Below are positions 1 to 8,501 of a stretch of DNA of 14,409 nt, in pieces. The DNA lies in assembly GCA_034696485.1 (NCBI GenBank), contig JAQIWT010000859.1, positions 1-14,409 of the forward strand, written 5' to 3'. The position numbers were made by a program, and so were the translations under genes. A model generated the notes under the pieces. It had not been told where the DNA came from, made no database searches, and saw only the letters and a list, made by a program, of their open reading frames with translations. The stretch is from Isohypsibius dastychi. Taxonomy: Eukaryota; Tardigrada; Eutardigrada; Parachela; Isohypsibiidae. Every line of letters begins with the position of its first letter. Position 1 is the stretch's first letter.

Positions 1-1522
1 TGGAATTCGACATATCCTTCTTGGTGAGACTTGTCTCGATAAGTGCTCCATCCAGTCCCAACAATTCACTTGCGACGTCAAGCACATCCTTGTTCGTTAC
101 ATACGAAGCACCATCGTTCGACTCGGCGAATTCAGCATTTCCCATGTGCAACAAACCAGCAAGAACTTGAAGTAACTGACCTTCCTCTACTCGTGTTATG
201 CCAATGCTTCTCAGCGATCGAAGAGTTTGCGCCCATGATCGGGCGTCGTTTAGTCGGGTGGTCGTCACAGTCAAATTATCCTTTGCAATCTCCTCCGAAA
301 GCGAGGTGAGGAATCTAAAAGCCTCGACACCCCCTTCCAACTGCAGAGACTCACGCAGAAATTGATCAGAAGATGCTGCAGCCATCAACTGGTAGAATAT
401 ATGAAAATTGCGTTCACTTGCTCCGCGATGCACTAGACGACTTTTCTCCAGAAGATACACTTGAATGTTGGCCCCCATCACACTTCCCTTCTTTTTGTGG
501 AACATTACCGATATCCACTTGCCGTGACGGGAAGAGTTATCGTTGCGCATAGTCATCGCATTACCAAACGCCTCAAGCAAGGGATTTGCAGTCAAAATGC
601 GAGTAGAAAGTGGCAACTCTCTAAAGTCTAAATCGTCTTCAATATCCAAGCCTCCACCTTTCTCCTCCGCTTTGGCTTCATCGAAGGAATCATTATCTTG
701 CTTCTTATCTTCGTCCTCCTCAGTCTTGCTGATCTCCATGAGGTATTGTAAAAACAATTTGGTCAACTCGGTCTTGCCCGAGCCCGACTCCCCAGTCACG
801 ATACAACTCTGGTCTTGTCGATGGTCTATCATATTTGCAAAGGCATCGTGAGCGAGGGCATACACGTGCGGGCCCAGTTTTGCGCGGTTGATATGCGAAC
901 CAGCGAGGCGGTACTTATCAACCATATCTGGAGTGTACAGGGGAAGGGCCTCAAAAGGGTTTACGCTGACAAGAATTGTTCCGATTGATGTATAAACCAT
1001 CTTTTCGTGAAACCGCAAGCGAAGATTGTGTAAAAGAGTTGCCTCTGAGAGATCTACCATATCTACCATGTTTGCCGCCGGGATCAAGCTTGTCTCATCT
1101 GCGCGCACTAGGGTCTCAGATTCCTCCGGCTTCAGCTCCATGGTCGTCAACGAGGGCCGTAAGTGATGCTTTTGGCGACTTCCGATCGATAACTTCCTCC
1201 TCCTGTTTGTTTCTTCCTCATTGACGTGATAATTAGACTCATTTGGTCGCATTCTGACCACCATTCCTTTCTCACCCCGTCGAAATGTCTGAAAGATCTT
1301 CACAGGAATTACAACTTCTTCTTTGTCGGGAAGCCAAGCATATGTTCCCTCTTCGAAGAATGTGATTCCAGACGGACCAAGCAACGGAGAAGAATCTGGA
1401 GCTTTTGCAGTCGACGACGACCGGCGTAATGAGAAACTGCGTCTACCACCAGCGATCGGAAGACTCCTCTTGGTCGCGATAGGGGTAAGCGGAGGTCCCG
1501 CCACTCCGGTCGTTTGCTCCAT
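1..1522 (-). CDS. Myosin heavy chain, N-terminal and front half of motor domain (partial, runs off left edge)
   Basis: An open frame reads without interruption from an ATG at 1522 down to base 1, about 507 residues. It is the actin-based motor ATPase. Residues of roughly 1-52 form a Ser/Arg/Pro-rich basic extension, followed near 58-90 by a myosin SH3-like module (GTYAWLPDKEEVV). The ATPase core follows: IGTILVSVNPFE near 180, P-loop GESGSGKTE at 244-252, LEAFGNA then switch I NDNSSRHGK at 327-335, and RNFHIFYQL near 370. These nucleotide-binding residues are intact, so the ATPase is predicted to be active. Loop 1, just after the P-loop, carries an acidic insert of about 30 residues. An in-frame stop lies upstream of the ATG with no other Met between. 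The actin-binding half, neck and tail lie outside the window, so the class cannot be assigned. The gene is divergent from the membrane-protein gene at 2347. Confidence 0.95.
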   Translation of the reverse strand, partial: MEQTTGVAGPPLTPIATKRSLPIAGGRRSFSLRRSSSTAKAPDSSPLLGPSGITFFEEGTYAWLPDKEEVVIPVKIFQTFRRGEKGMVVRMRPNESNYHVNEEETNRRRKLSIGSRQKHHLRPSLTTMELKPEESETLVRADETSLIPAANMVDMVDLSEATLLHNLRLRFHEKMVYTSIGTILVSVNPFEALPLYTPDMVDKYRLAGSHINRAKLGPHVYALAHDAFANMIDHRQDQSCIVTGESGSGKTELTKLFLQYLMEISKTEEDEDKKQDNDSFDEAKAEEKGGGLDIEDDLDFRELPLSTRILTANPLLEAFGNAMTMRNDNSSRHGKWISVMFHKKKGSVMGANIQVYLLEKSRLVHRGASERNFHIFYQLMAAASSDQFLRESLQLEGGVEAFRFLTSLSEEIAKDNLTVTTTRLNDARSWAQTLRSLRSIGITRVEEGQLLQVLAGLLHMGNAEFAESNDGASYVTNKDVLDVASELLGLDGALIETSLTKKDMSNS

Positions 1523-2346
1523 TTTCCAACCCGACTCCACCGTGAAAATGCGAGCGCGCACACCTGGCTCTAATCGTTTACTATGTCTAGAATATTATCA
1601 GATCGGTTCGAAGCACAAGCATATCTTTTCATATGGGCAAGTCCCCCTCCTCCCTTCACAATATAACGGCGAGACGTTGCAAATATCCGTCACGGCGCCT
1701 TCGTTGATTGGACAAGCGCGATAGTCGATAAACCACCTTGGATCGTGGTGCCTCGTGTTTTCTGCGAACAACCTGCGTCTTCATGAATCCCTCATTTACT
1801 GTTTTTTTAAGGCTCCGTCCTCTTCTCGGTTATTTATATTCTTCTCTCCCGCGCAAACGACACGATTGGAACCGCTTCGTCAACACGGTGAGAATTTCCA
1901 AACTGAACGTACAAGGATGATGAGCTTCTCAGAGTCGGAGAAATAGAAATAGATATTATCTAGATGATTTGCAGAGTGTAGATTATCATAATTAATCTGT
2001 TGAGTTGATTCATCATCAGCATCAATGCAGTCTTAATCTCCTTCTCGACGATGATGATCCTCTTCTTCGCCTCTGCACTGGCTCCACCAAGACACAAGAG
2101 GGTTCTCTCGTACTCTGTCCTCGTAATGTAAATCAAAGAGCTCAAGCGAAAATCGAAAAGCCGTCGTCTGCAAAATTCACATTCATTTTAAAACCAGAAG
2201 AAGGCTTGCATCATTAAAATTAACACCAAAATACTTTGTCAAAGGGCCAAAATTAGGATGATATTGCAATTGAAAACACGGAGAAAGTGATCGGTGCGTT
2301 GGCTGATTGGCTGTTTTGTCGTCACTCTCCCGAGTGAGCGGAAGTC
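1523..2346. other. Intergenic region between divergent genes
   Basis: This 824-bp spacer separates the starts of the myosin gene (minus) and the small membrane-protein gene (plus), so it should hold both promoters. The part from about 1930 to 2280 is AT-rich. Short open frames occur on both strands but none shows a recognisable domain, codon bias or splice pattern. An inverted CCAAT element lies at 2306-2310, about 40 bases before the ATG at 2347. I see no RNA gene or repeat. Confidence 0.5.
2306..2310 (-). promoter_or_regulatory. Possible CCAAT box upstream of the gene at 2347
   Basis: ATTGG on the plus strand (CCAAT on the minus strand) sits about 37-41 bases before the ATG at 2347, within the sequence GGCTGATTGGCTG. 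CCAAT boxes work in either orientation in many eukaryotes. A five-base match occurs often by chance, so this is only a candidate. Confidence 0.2.
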
Positions 2347-2913
2347 ATGAGGTGGCTCAAGCAGAATCAAGCACACCTCGTTGTTCTCGAACGCGCGCGC
2401 TTGGAAAACACGAACAAGAGAAATAGACTGCCATCCAAAACCTCAATCCTTGGGGTATTTATTGCATTTTGGGGCCTTGCCTGGTTGGTCTCGATGGTCG
2501 TATACTCCTTGCGGTCAATTGTACACTCTGGTCCTTCTCGAACTCATGTGCAGGATAATCATGATCATGACGAACTGAGACACTCTTCGCCTATATTCAG
2601 AGATCTGAAACGGCCTCTCAGCGCTGGTCGGTGCACATTTCCTAAAGATACTCAGTATATGGACGGCTTTCTTGTGGGCCATTGTGTTGCCAAGCAGGCT
2701 TGTGAGCACAGAGAAACCTTACATGAAGCCGAAGAAGCATGCTTAACTCAACCCACTTGTGGTGGAGTGACCTTTGTTCCTTGGGAGGATCGATATGAGT
2801 TGCGAGACTCGACTGTCAAAAAGGAGAGCTTTGATGGTCAGCAAACCTATCTGAAAATATGCGAGGAATCTGATCAAACACGAGGACTAGGGCATGATAA
2901 CAACACAAATTAG
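2347..2913 (+). CDS. Small single-pass (type II) membrane protein with six-cysteine PAN/apple-like domain
   Basis: A single-exon frame of 188 residues. Residues 1-32 are rich in Arg and Lys and contain no signal peptide. Residues of about 33-55 form one strongly hydrophobic helix. By the positive-inside rule the short basic N-terminus stays in the cytosol and residues 60-188 face the lumen or cell exterior. That part holds a short His/Asp-rich stretch (NHDHDE, 71-76) and a compact module with Cys at 96, 113, 119, 132, 138 and 172. The pattern EAEEAC...CGGVTF...YELRD resembles PAN/apple-type lectin-like modules, which bind proteins or carbohydrates, but this match is by eye. No catalytic motif is visible, so I do not assign an enzyme. 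Gly/Asn-rich residues close the C-terminus. The gene is convergent with the B12D-like gene. Confidence 0.75.
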   Translation: MRWLKQNQAHLVVLERARLENTNKRNRLPSKTSILGVFIAFWGLAWLVSMVVYSLRSIVHSGPSRTHVQDNHDHDELRHSSPIFRDLKRPLSAGRCTFPKDTQYMDGFLVGHCVAKQACEHRETLHEAEEACLTQPTCGGVTFVPWEDRYELRDSTVKKESFDGQQTYLKICEESDQTRGLGHDNNTN

Positions 2914-3033
2914 TGTGATCAAATTGTCTTGAATTATGTATATAAATGAAATGATCATATCCGACGTAGCCAAACTATGCTTCCATGATCTAGCCCGAGC
3001 TACCGCTAGTGATCGCCAGTCTGGCCCTCGCAA

Positions 3034-3840
3034 TTAAGCACGAGGAGGCACGACGTTTCCGGGAAGTGCCTTCATCGAGTCACGGTGCTTCACCCAGTTC
3101 TTTCCCTCAGCATGGTTTTCACGGATCGTCTGCTTGCGAGCAACTCGATCGATGCGAACATCAGGTGAAGTTGTAAGGTGGCGGAGTCCAAACCATCCGG
3201 CAAGTGCGGCACCGCCTAATACCAGTCATGACGTTAGTATCGCGAACACGGATCGGGCAGAGAGGTATCACATACCGGCAATGCAGACGAACAGGGGCAA
3301 GGTGGCAGTGTTAATGACCTTGTTTGCCCACATGGACACCTGACGAAAAGACCGAGTTAGCTCTCTTAGGCAGTTTCAACGGCTAGAAGTGCTCCACATA
3401 GGAAAAACTTACCACATTGCGACCACTGAAGAAGTGTTTCTTGAGAGAGTTGCGTCCATCAGCAGTCACGTGTCTTGAGAGCTCGCGGCGTGGAGCCCCA
3501 ATCTCCTGATTGGCCTGTTTTGCCGGCCAGTTGTCAGTTTCAGCCACGTGAGGGGATTCGAAACGGAAAGAGGGAGTTCTAATATAAGGAAAGGGTTCAG
3601 ACACCAAACATCAAATATTGAATGAAAGGCACCTAATACCACATGGGGACAACAGCGAATATTCAAATAAGTTGGGGAGACAGATGGTTTGCCTTTACAG
3701 TTCGGTCGATTCGCGACGAGGTATATCTTTGCCGGTTGATTCGGTCAGGACAGTGGAACCGAGACGAAAGATATGATGGGAAACGCGGAAAGGAAACTTA
3801 CGGCAGTGGCCATAGAGCGGCGGATAAGAGAGGTCCTCAT
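3034..3840 (-). CDS. B12D / NDUFA4 (MLRQ)-family mitochondrial inner-membrane protein, four exons
   Basis: The certain exons are complement 3413-3578 (or 3413-3514), 3276-3339 and 3034-3215, joined by GT-AG introns in matching phase and ending in TAA at 3036-3034. The C-terminal half fits the B12D family: one transmembrane helix (LPLFVCIAGGAALAGW) followed by TTSPDVRIDR, then ENHAEGKNW and KHRDS. This closely parallels the TTNPEVRV...ENHAEGEKY signature of plant B12D. NDUFA4 relatives are small inner-membrane proteins of respiratory complexes. The likely first exon begins at ATG 3840 and encodes a basic, Ser/Thr-rich leader (MRTSLIRRSMATA) typical of mitochondrial import. Its junction is unresolved. 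Consensus donor 3801 joined to acceptor 3579 breaks the frame. Donor 3784 with acceptor 3579 (155 residues), or donor 3801 with the acceptor before 3514 (128 residues), restores it. Confidence 0.85.
3216..3275 (-). other. Intron in B12D-like gene (60 bp)
   Basis: Minus-strand donor GTATGT begins at 3275 and the acceptor ...TATTAG ends at 3216. Splicing joins codons of phase 1 and keeps the transmembrane segment continuous (CIAGGAALAGW). This fixes the intron well. Confidence 0.85.
3340..3412 (-). other. Intron in B12D-like gene (73 bp)
   Basis: Minus-strand donor GTAAGT begins at 3412 and a pyrimidine-rich tract precedes the acceptor ending TCAG at 3340. The junction is phase 0 and joins ...FFSGRNV to VSMWANK. 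Reading through would change the frame and lose the family-specific C-terminus. Confidence 0.85.
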
Positions 3841-4183
3841 TTTCGAATTGTTTGAAGTATTGACAAATCAAATTTTGTGACAATTTAAAGTCCAATTAGA
3901 GCCTCTGCTAGAAGCCCAGCTAGTGAATCTAAAAAAGGAAGTGCGGAACTCTCGATGGAAAAGATACGGGTGTGTTCATCCACCTACCCGGAACCGAACT
4001 TGGGGTATCTCTATTCAATTTTACGGTCTGATATATCTCACGATCGTATTCGACGATGTGCTTCTTCTGAATTTCGCGCTACAAGCCGATCACTCTTGCT
4101 TGTTTGATGATTCAATCGAGAGTTATCCGAAGCAAAATTGAAATATTTCATATATCAGGGACATTGGCCCAAGCTCTAAGTTT
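3841..4183. other. Intergenic region between divergent genes
   Basis: This 343-bp spacer lies between the start of the B12D-like gene (minus) and the PS-rich membrane protein (plus). It contains short hydrophobic frames, none of which gives a convincing signal-peptide exon for the downstream gene. In the frame of the downstream gene a TGA lies near 4139. An acceptor-like ATATATCAG ends near 4158 and could belong to an upstream intron, but I find no good donor exon. Confidence 0.4.
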
Positions 4184-4777
4184 ATGGCAAGCGAAGCAGA
4201 CACTCAATCGCCCACTGCGGCGGGTGCGAGCGGCGTCCCTTCGACGTCGGCTCCGCAAGTCACGAACCAGCCTTCAATCTCGCCGACTGTGCTAGGAACG
4301 TCAGGACCAACAACATCTACTCCATCGCAGGCGCCGGCAGGCTCACAGACAAATGGACCCTCGCTCGCACCGACGGTGTCTACTTGGATGCCGTCGCAGT
4401 CACCTACTCTAGCTACAATGAAGCCATCGCTGGCTCCATCGCAGACGCCAACGACGTCTAAACCTTCGCAGACTCCATCGATCGCTACAACAGGACTGCC
4501 CTCGCAAGCACCAACGGTTCTGACGCGTTCGCCAACTACGGGCAGTCCTGTTACCATAGCGCCTACAATTGACCTTGTGCAGTTCGCTCAGACACCTTCG
4601 GGGGCAGGTATAGCAATATTCATGTTATTCCTGATCGGGATCTCGGGATGGATGTGCTGCATATTTCGGCGACGTCGGAGAAGGTATCGTCAATACCAGC
4701 AAGATGTGGCCAACGAGCAAGAGATGATGCGTTTCAACTACCAGCCTGATGACGCCAGGCGTTTGGACGTCATTTAG
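4184..4777 (+). CDS. Ser/Thr/Pro-rich stalk protein with one transmembrane helix and basic cytoplasmic tail
   Basis: A 197-residue frame. Residues of about 8-130 are almost only Ser, Thr, Pro, Ala, Gly and Gln, with repeated PSQAPT / PSQTPT-type units. Such a stalk is probably extended and O-glycosylated, and it lacks Cys. Residues of about 139-161 form one hydrophobic helix (IAIFMLFLIGISGWMCCIF), directly followed by a stop-transfer run FRRRRRRYR and a 30-residue tail ending LDVI. The topology is therefore probably type I, with the stalk outside. No signal peptide follows ATG 4184, and an in-frame stop lies 45 bases upstream, so either a 5' exon is missing from this model or the protein inserts without a cleaved signal. 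It lies about 660 bp before the propeller gene, which has a related Pro-Ser stalk. Function unknown; a cell-wall or surface protein is my guess. Confidence 0.65.
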   Translation: MASEADTQSPTAAGASGVPSTSAPQVTNQPSISPTVLGTSGPTTSTPSQAPAGSQTNGPSLAPTVSTWMPSQSPTLATMKPSLAPSQTPTTSKPSQTPSIATTGLPSQAPTVLTRSPTTGSPVTIAPTIDLVQFAQTPSGAGIAIFMLFLIGISGWMCCIFRRRRRRYRQYQQDVANEQEMMRFNYQPDDARRLDVI

Positions 4778-5438
4778 TTGGCCCGAGGGTAATTTCTTGA
4801 ATATGTGTGTCCTAGACCATTGAATGACCATCTACCTACTGTTGATATTATAAGATATTATACTTCGAAAAGGGGCGAGATGCAAAGTCGCCCCTATAGC
4901 AGCATATATTGATTTAGGATACTCCTCAATTCAAATTATACCCTAGGTTAATATACATTATATGTGGTTTTTTTAGGTCGAAGGTCGAATAATCCCACCC
5001 CATGGCTTAAATTGCGTTGGTATGGACTGGATACGAGAATGGAGAACTCCGTTCTCCTTTATAACAGAAATAATATCAAGGTTGGCCTCCTTTGCCCCAA
5101 ACTAGGCATATGGGCAGGGGGACTATTCACTCAGTTATACAGACGTATAGGTCGGTCAAGATAGCCGTTTGCACGCAATTGAAATTTTTATATTATTAGA
5201 CGGACCAAAGAGACTCACAAAATTCCATTTATTTTTTAAAAAGAGTTCTATTCTAGGCCGCTCTATGATATATTTCAGAAATCAGGCCGCAACCGCACGT
5301 TCAGAAGCAGGCCGTTCGTCGATGAACGGTGTCGGCAACGATTGGTCCACGACTCACACTAGCCAACAGCAACTCGACGTTTCGACCAAACAAGTATCTC
5401 CTAGTAAAAGTAGATATTGGTGTGGTGTATGAGAGTGA
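4778..5438. other. Intergenic region, AT-rich, with small inverted repeats
   Basis: This 661-bp spacer separates two same-strand genes. Apart from the hairpin at 4871-4895 and a short palindrome GGAGAAC-TCC-GTTCTCC at 5041-5057, I see no gene, RNA gene or mobile element. The last 150 bases should contain the promoter of the propeller gene. Confidence 0.4.
4871..4895. repeat. Inverted repeat able to form an 8-bp GC-rich hairpin
   Basis: AGGGGCGA (4871-4878) and TCGCCCCT (4888-4895) are perfect inverted copies around a 9-base loop. The hairpin lies about 94 bases after the stop at 4777, so it would fall in the 3' UTR or just past the polyadenylation site. A role in 3' end formation or mRNA stability is possible but unproven. 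Confidence 0.5.
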
Positions 5439-8400
5439 ATGAAGATGTACCGCGTGGAACTCATTATTGTGGTCTTGGCTCTGGTAGCCACGGCAATATT
5501 TGCTCAGGACACTTGTGAGGATATTGGAGCAGACCCCACAACATGCAGCACAAGGCCAGAATGTAAGTACTATACATTTGGTAAGTGGCAAAAGAAAACC
5601 ATCAAAACACCACCAAAACCAATCGGATGGTAAGTTGAATAAAGTGGAGCCTTAACTGAAGCCGGACTAACCACTGAAATCCAGTGTAACACTCCCACTT
5701 GCCAAGTGTGGAATGTTTTGGAAACAGCAATAGTGAGTTAATTCCATTCCTTCAGATTCTGATGATCTAACGAAGCATGACATAGTTGTCAAGACCCATC
5801 AGTTGAGGGTTGCACATGGACAGGAACAGAGTGCGTGTTAACCTCCAGCATCACAACCGCGCCAACTCCAGAACCAACTATCCTGGAAGGTTGCCAACTC
5901 TTCCCAAATGCAGCCACATGTAAAAGCGAGCCTGGATGTGCCATGTACAATGGAGTCCGTGTTTGCAACACTAAACGAACGTTTTGCCAAACGAAGGATT
6001 ACGGGTGCCAAAATGCAACAAGTTTCTGCGCTTTCTCCGGACTATTACTGCCGCAGCAGTGCAACAAGTTTAAGGAAACATGCATCTGGGACTCTACGAT
6101 CAACCGCTGCTTGGTAGCACCCGTGACTACCGCACCTACAACACCCCCGCCGACGCCTGCGCCTACCTGTACGGTGGCTACAACTATCGACGACTGTAAT
6201 GTGATGGGCGTGGACTGTCGATGGTATCGACCGTTTCGTGCTTGCAATAATAACCGAAAAAACTGCAAGAATTTTTCATACGGATGCCAATCTCGCCAAT
6301 TTTGTAACTTCCAAGGTCAAAATAAGGAGGGTCAATGTAAAGCCTTCCCCGAGTGCTTTTTCGATGCTACAAGCAACACGTGCATGCCGAAACCACCGAC
6401 CGGGGCACCAACTTTGCTACCAACGGCATTTCCTACCACATCTGGACCAACTCAAAGTCCTTCAAGGGCACCGTCTCGGGGCCCCACAGTGCGACCCTCC
6501 CATAATCCCTCTCGTAATCCTAGCCGAACACCCAGTCGGCGACCTTCTAGAGCGCCCTCACGCTCTCCGACCACCTCAAGACCCTCCAGAACTCCTTCAA
6601 GAGCGCCTAGCAAAACGCCAAGTTTGGTGCCAACGTTTTCCCCTTCGGTGACGCCCTCGTTCTCGCCAACGTTCAGTGATTGTCAGATGGCCATCGATAA
6701 AAACCAGTGCACTGTGCTTGCAGGCGATATCGACCGATGCGAATGGGTCGCACCTCGTGTCTGTGCCAGTAAAAATCGGTGCCAGGTTATCACATATGGA
6801 TGCAAGGAAACTGGATATTGCAACCTGACTCTGCCAGGATTTCCCAAACTTCAGTGCTCGCAGCGACAGAAGTATTGCATATGGAACACTACCAAGGCCC
6901 TTTGCGAGGACCCTTGTTTAGAAGCACCTCCAAAGGGTCCTTTTACCAGAAGCATGTGCGCATCGGTCACCTACCCAAATAACGTCCCAAGCGGAAGGAT
7001 GATTCGCTTTCTAGGTAACACCTTCCTTGATCATGCCGGTGACGGACTCGCTGGAAATGGAGATTTTGACGGTGACGGCAAGATTGATATTGCCATCGGC
7101 AGTCCAGACACTTTGCCCAAGATGGCCGGTCGACTTGGAACCGGCAGTGTCAATCTCATTCTTGGCAGCCTCGGTATATCCACTCGGACCACCTCTCCAC
7201 GCCAAACACTTCTGGGCGACGACCAATACCGAATTAACGGTACATATCTTGAGGCCAATTTTGGTGCACGAACGACTTTTCTTGATCTCGACGGAGACGG
7301 CTATGACGATCTCGTTGTCTCGGCCCCTTTCGCTTCGCCTTTCGATCGCACCCGAGGAGGCCAAGTTTACATCTTCTGGGGGCGGCCCGACTTTGCCGAT
7401 GCTTGGACATCAGGGCTATACAACGATCTGGAAAATTTGCCTTCGGATGTGGTCCTCCGCATTCCTGGCGAGGTTGAACTTCAGGTTTTGGGATCAGATG
7501 TGAGTACCGCTGGTGATTTTGATGGAGATGGCTTCATGGACCTCATTATCGGATCGTCGGATGCTGGTCCATCTGGTCGGAGCAAAGCTGGCCAGGCCTA
7601 CATAGTCTACGGACGCAACAGAACCCTTTTCGGTAACAACCCATTTAACCTTAAGAGCAGCCGTGTCACTAAGATAATTGGAAGAACACCTCTTGGTTAT
7701 CTTGGTTCATCGCTACATGGAGGACGCGATGTTAACGGCGATAAGTTTGCAGATGTCATCTTAGGTGCACCCTGGGCGGGAATTCCCGCGGGCACTGGAA
7801 GTTCGTTCGTGGTGTTTGGTCGCTCTAATCCGCCCGAAATTATTGACTTGCTAACCGACAACTTCATGCGAGACAGCAAGTGGAACTATCTTGTCCTTGT
7901 CGGAGAGGCCACACCTAACTTACTAAGCAAATGGTCCAACTTCGGTCGTGCCGTAGCGCTCCTGGGTGACGTCAACCAAGACGGGATCGATGATTTTGCT
8001 ATTGGCGCCCCCTACTACAGTCCGCTGACTACTGTGGCCGAGTCTGGTCGACTATATGTATTTTTTGGTCGCAAGGATCCGATAGAATCAATATCCAGAT
8101 CCGATCTTCTCGGATACGAGGGAGGCTTCATAGTTGATGGCTCTGGGCCTAGCGACTTATTTGGATCGTCCATCGCAGGTGGCTTTGTCGACTTCAACGG
8201 TGATGGATATGCTGATATTCTAACATCTTCGCCCCAAAGAACAACAACCACTCCACTGGGGGGGCAGCCAACTATCCTTTATGGACGTTGCACTCCATTC
8301 CCAGACGTACTTACAATCCGAGGAAAGACGTTTACTGGAGCAATCGGAACGCATATGTCAAGCGAGCGTCCTGGGGAGAATTTCGGAAGCACAGTGTTCG

Positions 8401-8501
8401 CTGCGGGCGATATTGACAAAGATGGCCGTACGGATTTGTTGATTGGCGCCCATTACTCAGACCGGGAGCGCGGAGCGGCCTATCTAATCTTCTCATGCTA
8501 A
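5439..8501 (+). CDS. Secreted protein: four Cys-rich modules, PSR-repeat linker, seven-repeat FG-GAP propeller (3 exons)
   Basis: Exons 5439-5629, 5685-5732 and 5786-8501 give 984 residues. Both introns are phase 2 and the split codons become Cys (TG/T) and Tyr (TA/T). Residues 1-22 are a signal peptide (IIVVLALVATAIFA, then QD). Four Cys-rich modules follow, at about 26-96, 116-188, 207-283 and 379-456; modules 2-4 share a spacing with YGC and a final WxxxxxxC. Between modules 3 and 4 (about 286-377) lies a Pro-Ser-Arg stalk of PSRxPSR units. Residues of about 487-984 hold seven FG-GAP repeats, each with a calcium-loop motif such as DFDGDGKID, DLDGDGYDD or DIDKDGRTD, matching the seven blades of an integrin-alpha N-terminal propeller. 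There is no transmembrane or integrin leg segment, and the protein ends at YLIFSC, so it is probably secreted or wall-bound and may act in adhesion. The exact ligand is unknown. Confidence 0.9.
5630..5684 (+). other. Intron 1 of propeller gene (55 bp)
   Basis: Donor GTAAGT at 5630, branch-like GGACTAACC at 5665-5673 and acceptor CCAG ending at 5684. It is phase 2. Two other GTAAGT sequences, at 5563 and 5581, precede it, but both would give phase 1 and an immediate stop, so the third is the productive donor. Confidence 0.85.
5733..5785 (+). other. Intron 2 of propeller gene (53 bp)
   Basis: Donor GTGAGT at 5733, branch-like TCTAAC at 5766-5771 and acceptor ATAG ending at 5785. Phase 2 matches exon 2, and joining gives TA/T (Tyr) followed by Cys 81, continuing the cysteine-rich module. 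Confidence 0.85.
6463..6660 (+). repeat. PSR-type low-complexity repeat within the propeller gene
   Basis: About 65 codons read as Pro-Ser-Arg-X units (for example NPSRNPSRTPSRRPSRAPSR), a 12-base period with varied synonymous codons. It encodes an extended, positively charged stalk between Cys modules 3 and 4. The varied codons mean the protein repeat has been retained while the DNA repeat has drifted. Confidence 0.85.

Noticed and set aside
1323-1724. 133-codon plus-strand frame opposite the myosin N-terminus
   Set aside because: The minus strand here encodes the SH3-like module and N-terminal extension in the same frame as the P-loop, which explains the region.
1960-2145. 61-codon minus-strand frame upstream of the myosin gene
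   Set aside because: Short, AT-rich region, no domain, no splice partner and no codon bias.
4204-4557. 117-codon frame antisense to the PS-rich stalk gene
   Set aside because: It is a Gly/Val/Asp-rich mirror of the Pro/Ser/Thr codon repeats and has no independent start context or domain.
5561-5586. GTAAGT donors at 5563 and 5581 as the true end of exon 1 of the propeller gene
   Set aside because: Both leave phase 1, and joining to the strong acceptor at 5684 gives an immediate TAA; donor 5630 keeps the frame through both introns.
7027-7503. 158-codon plus-strand frame inside the propeller gene
   Set aside because: It is an alternate frame of the FG-GAP region, whose own frame has clear conserved calcium-loop motifs.
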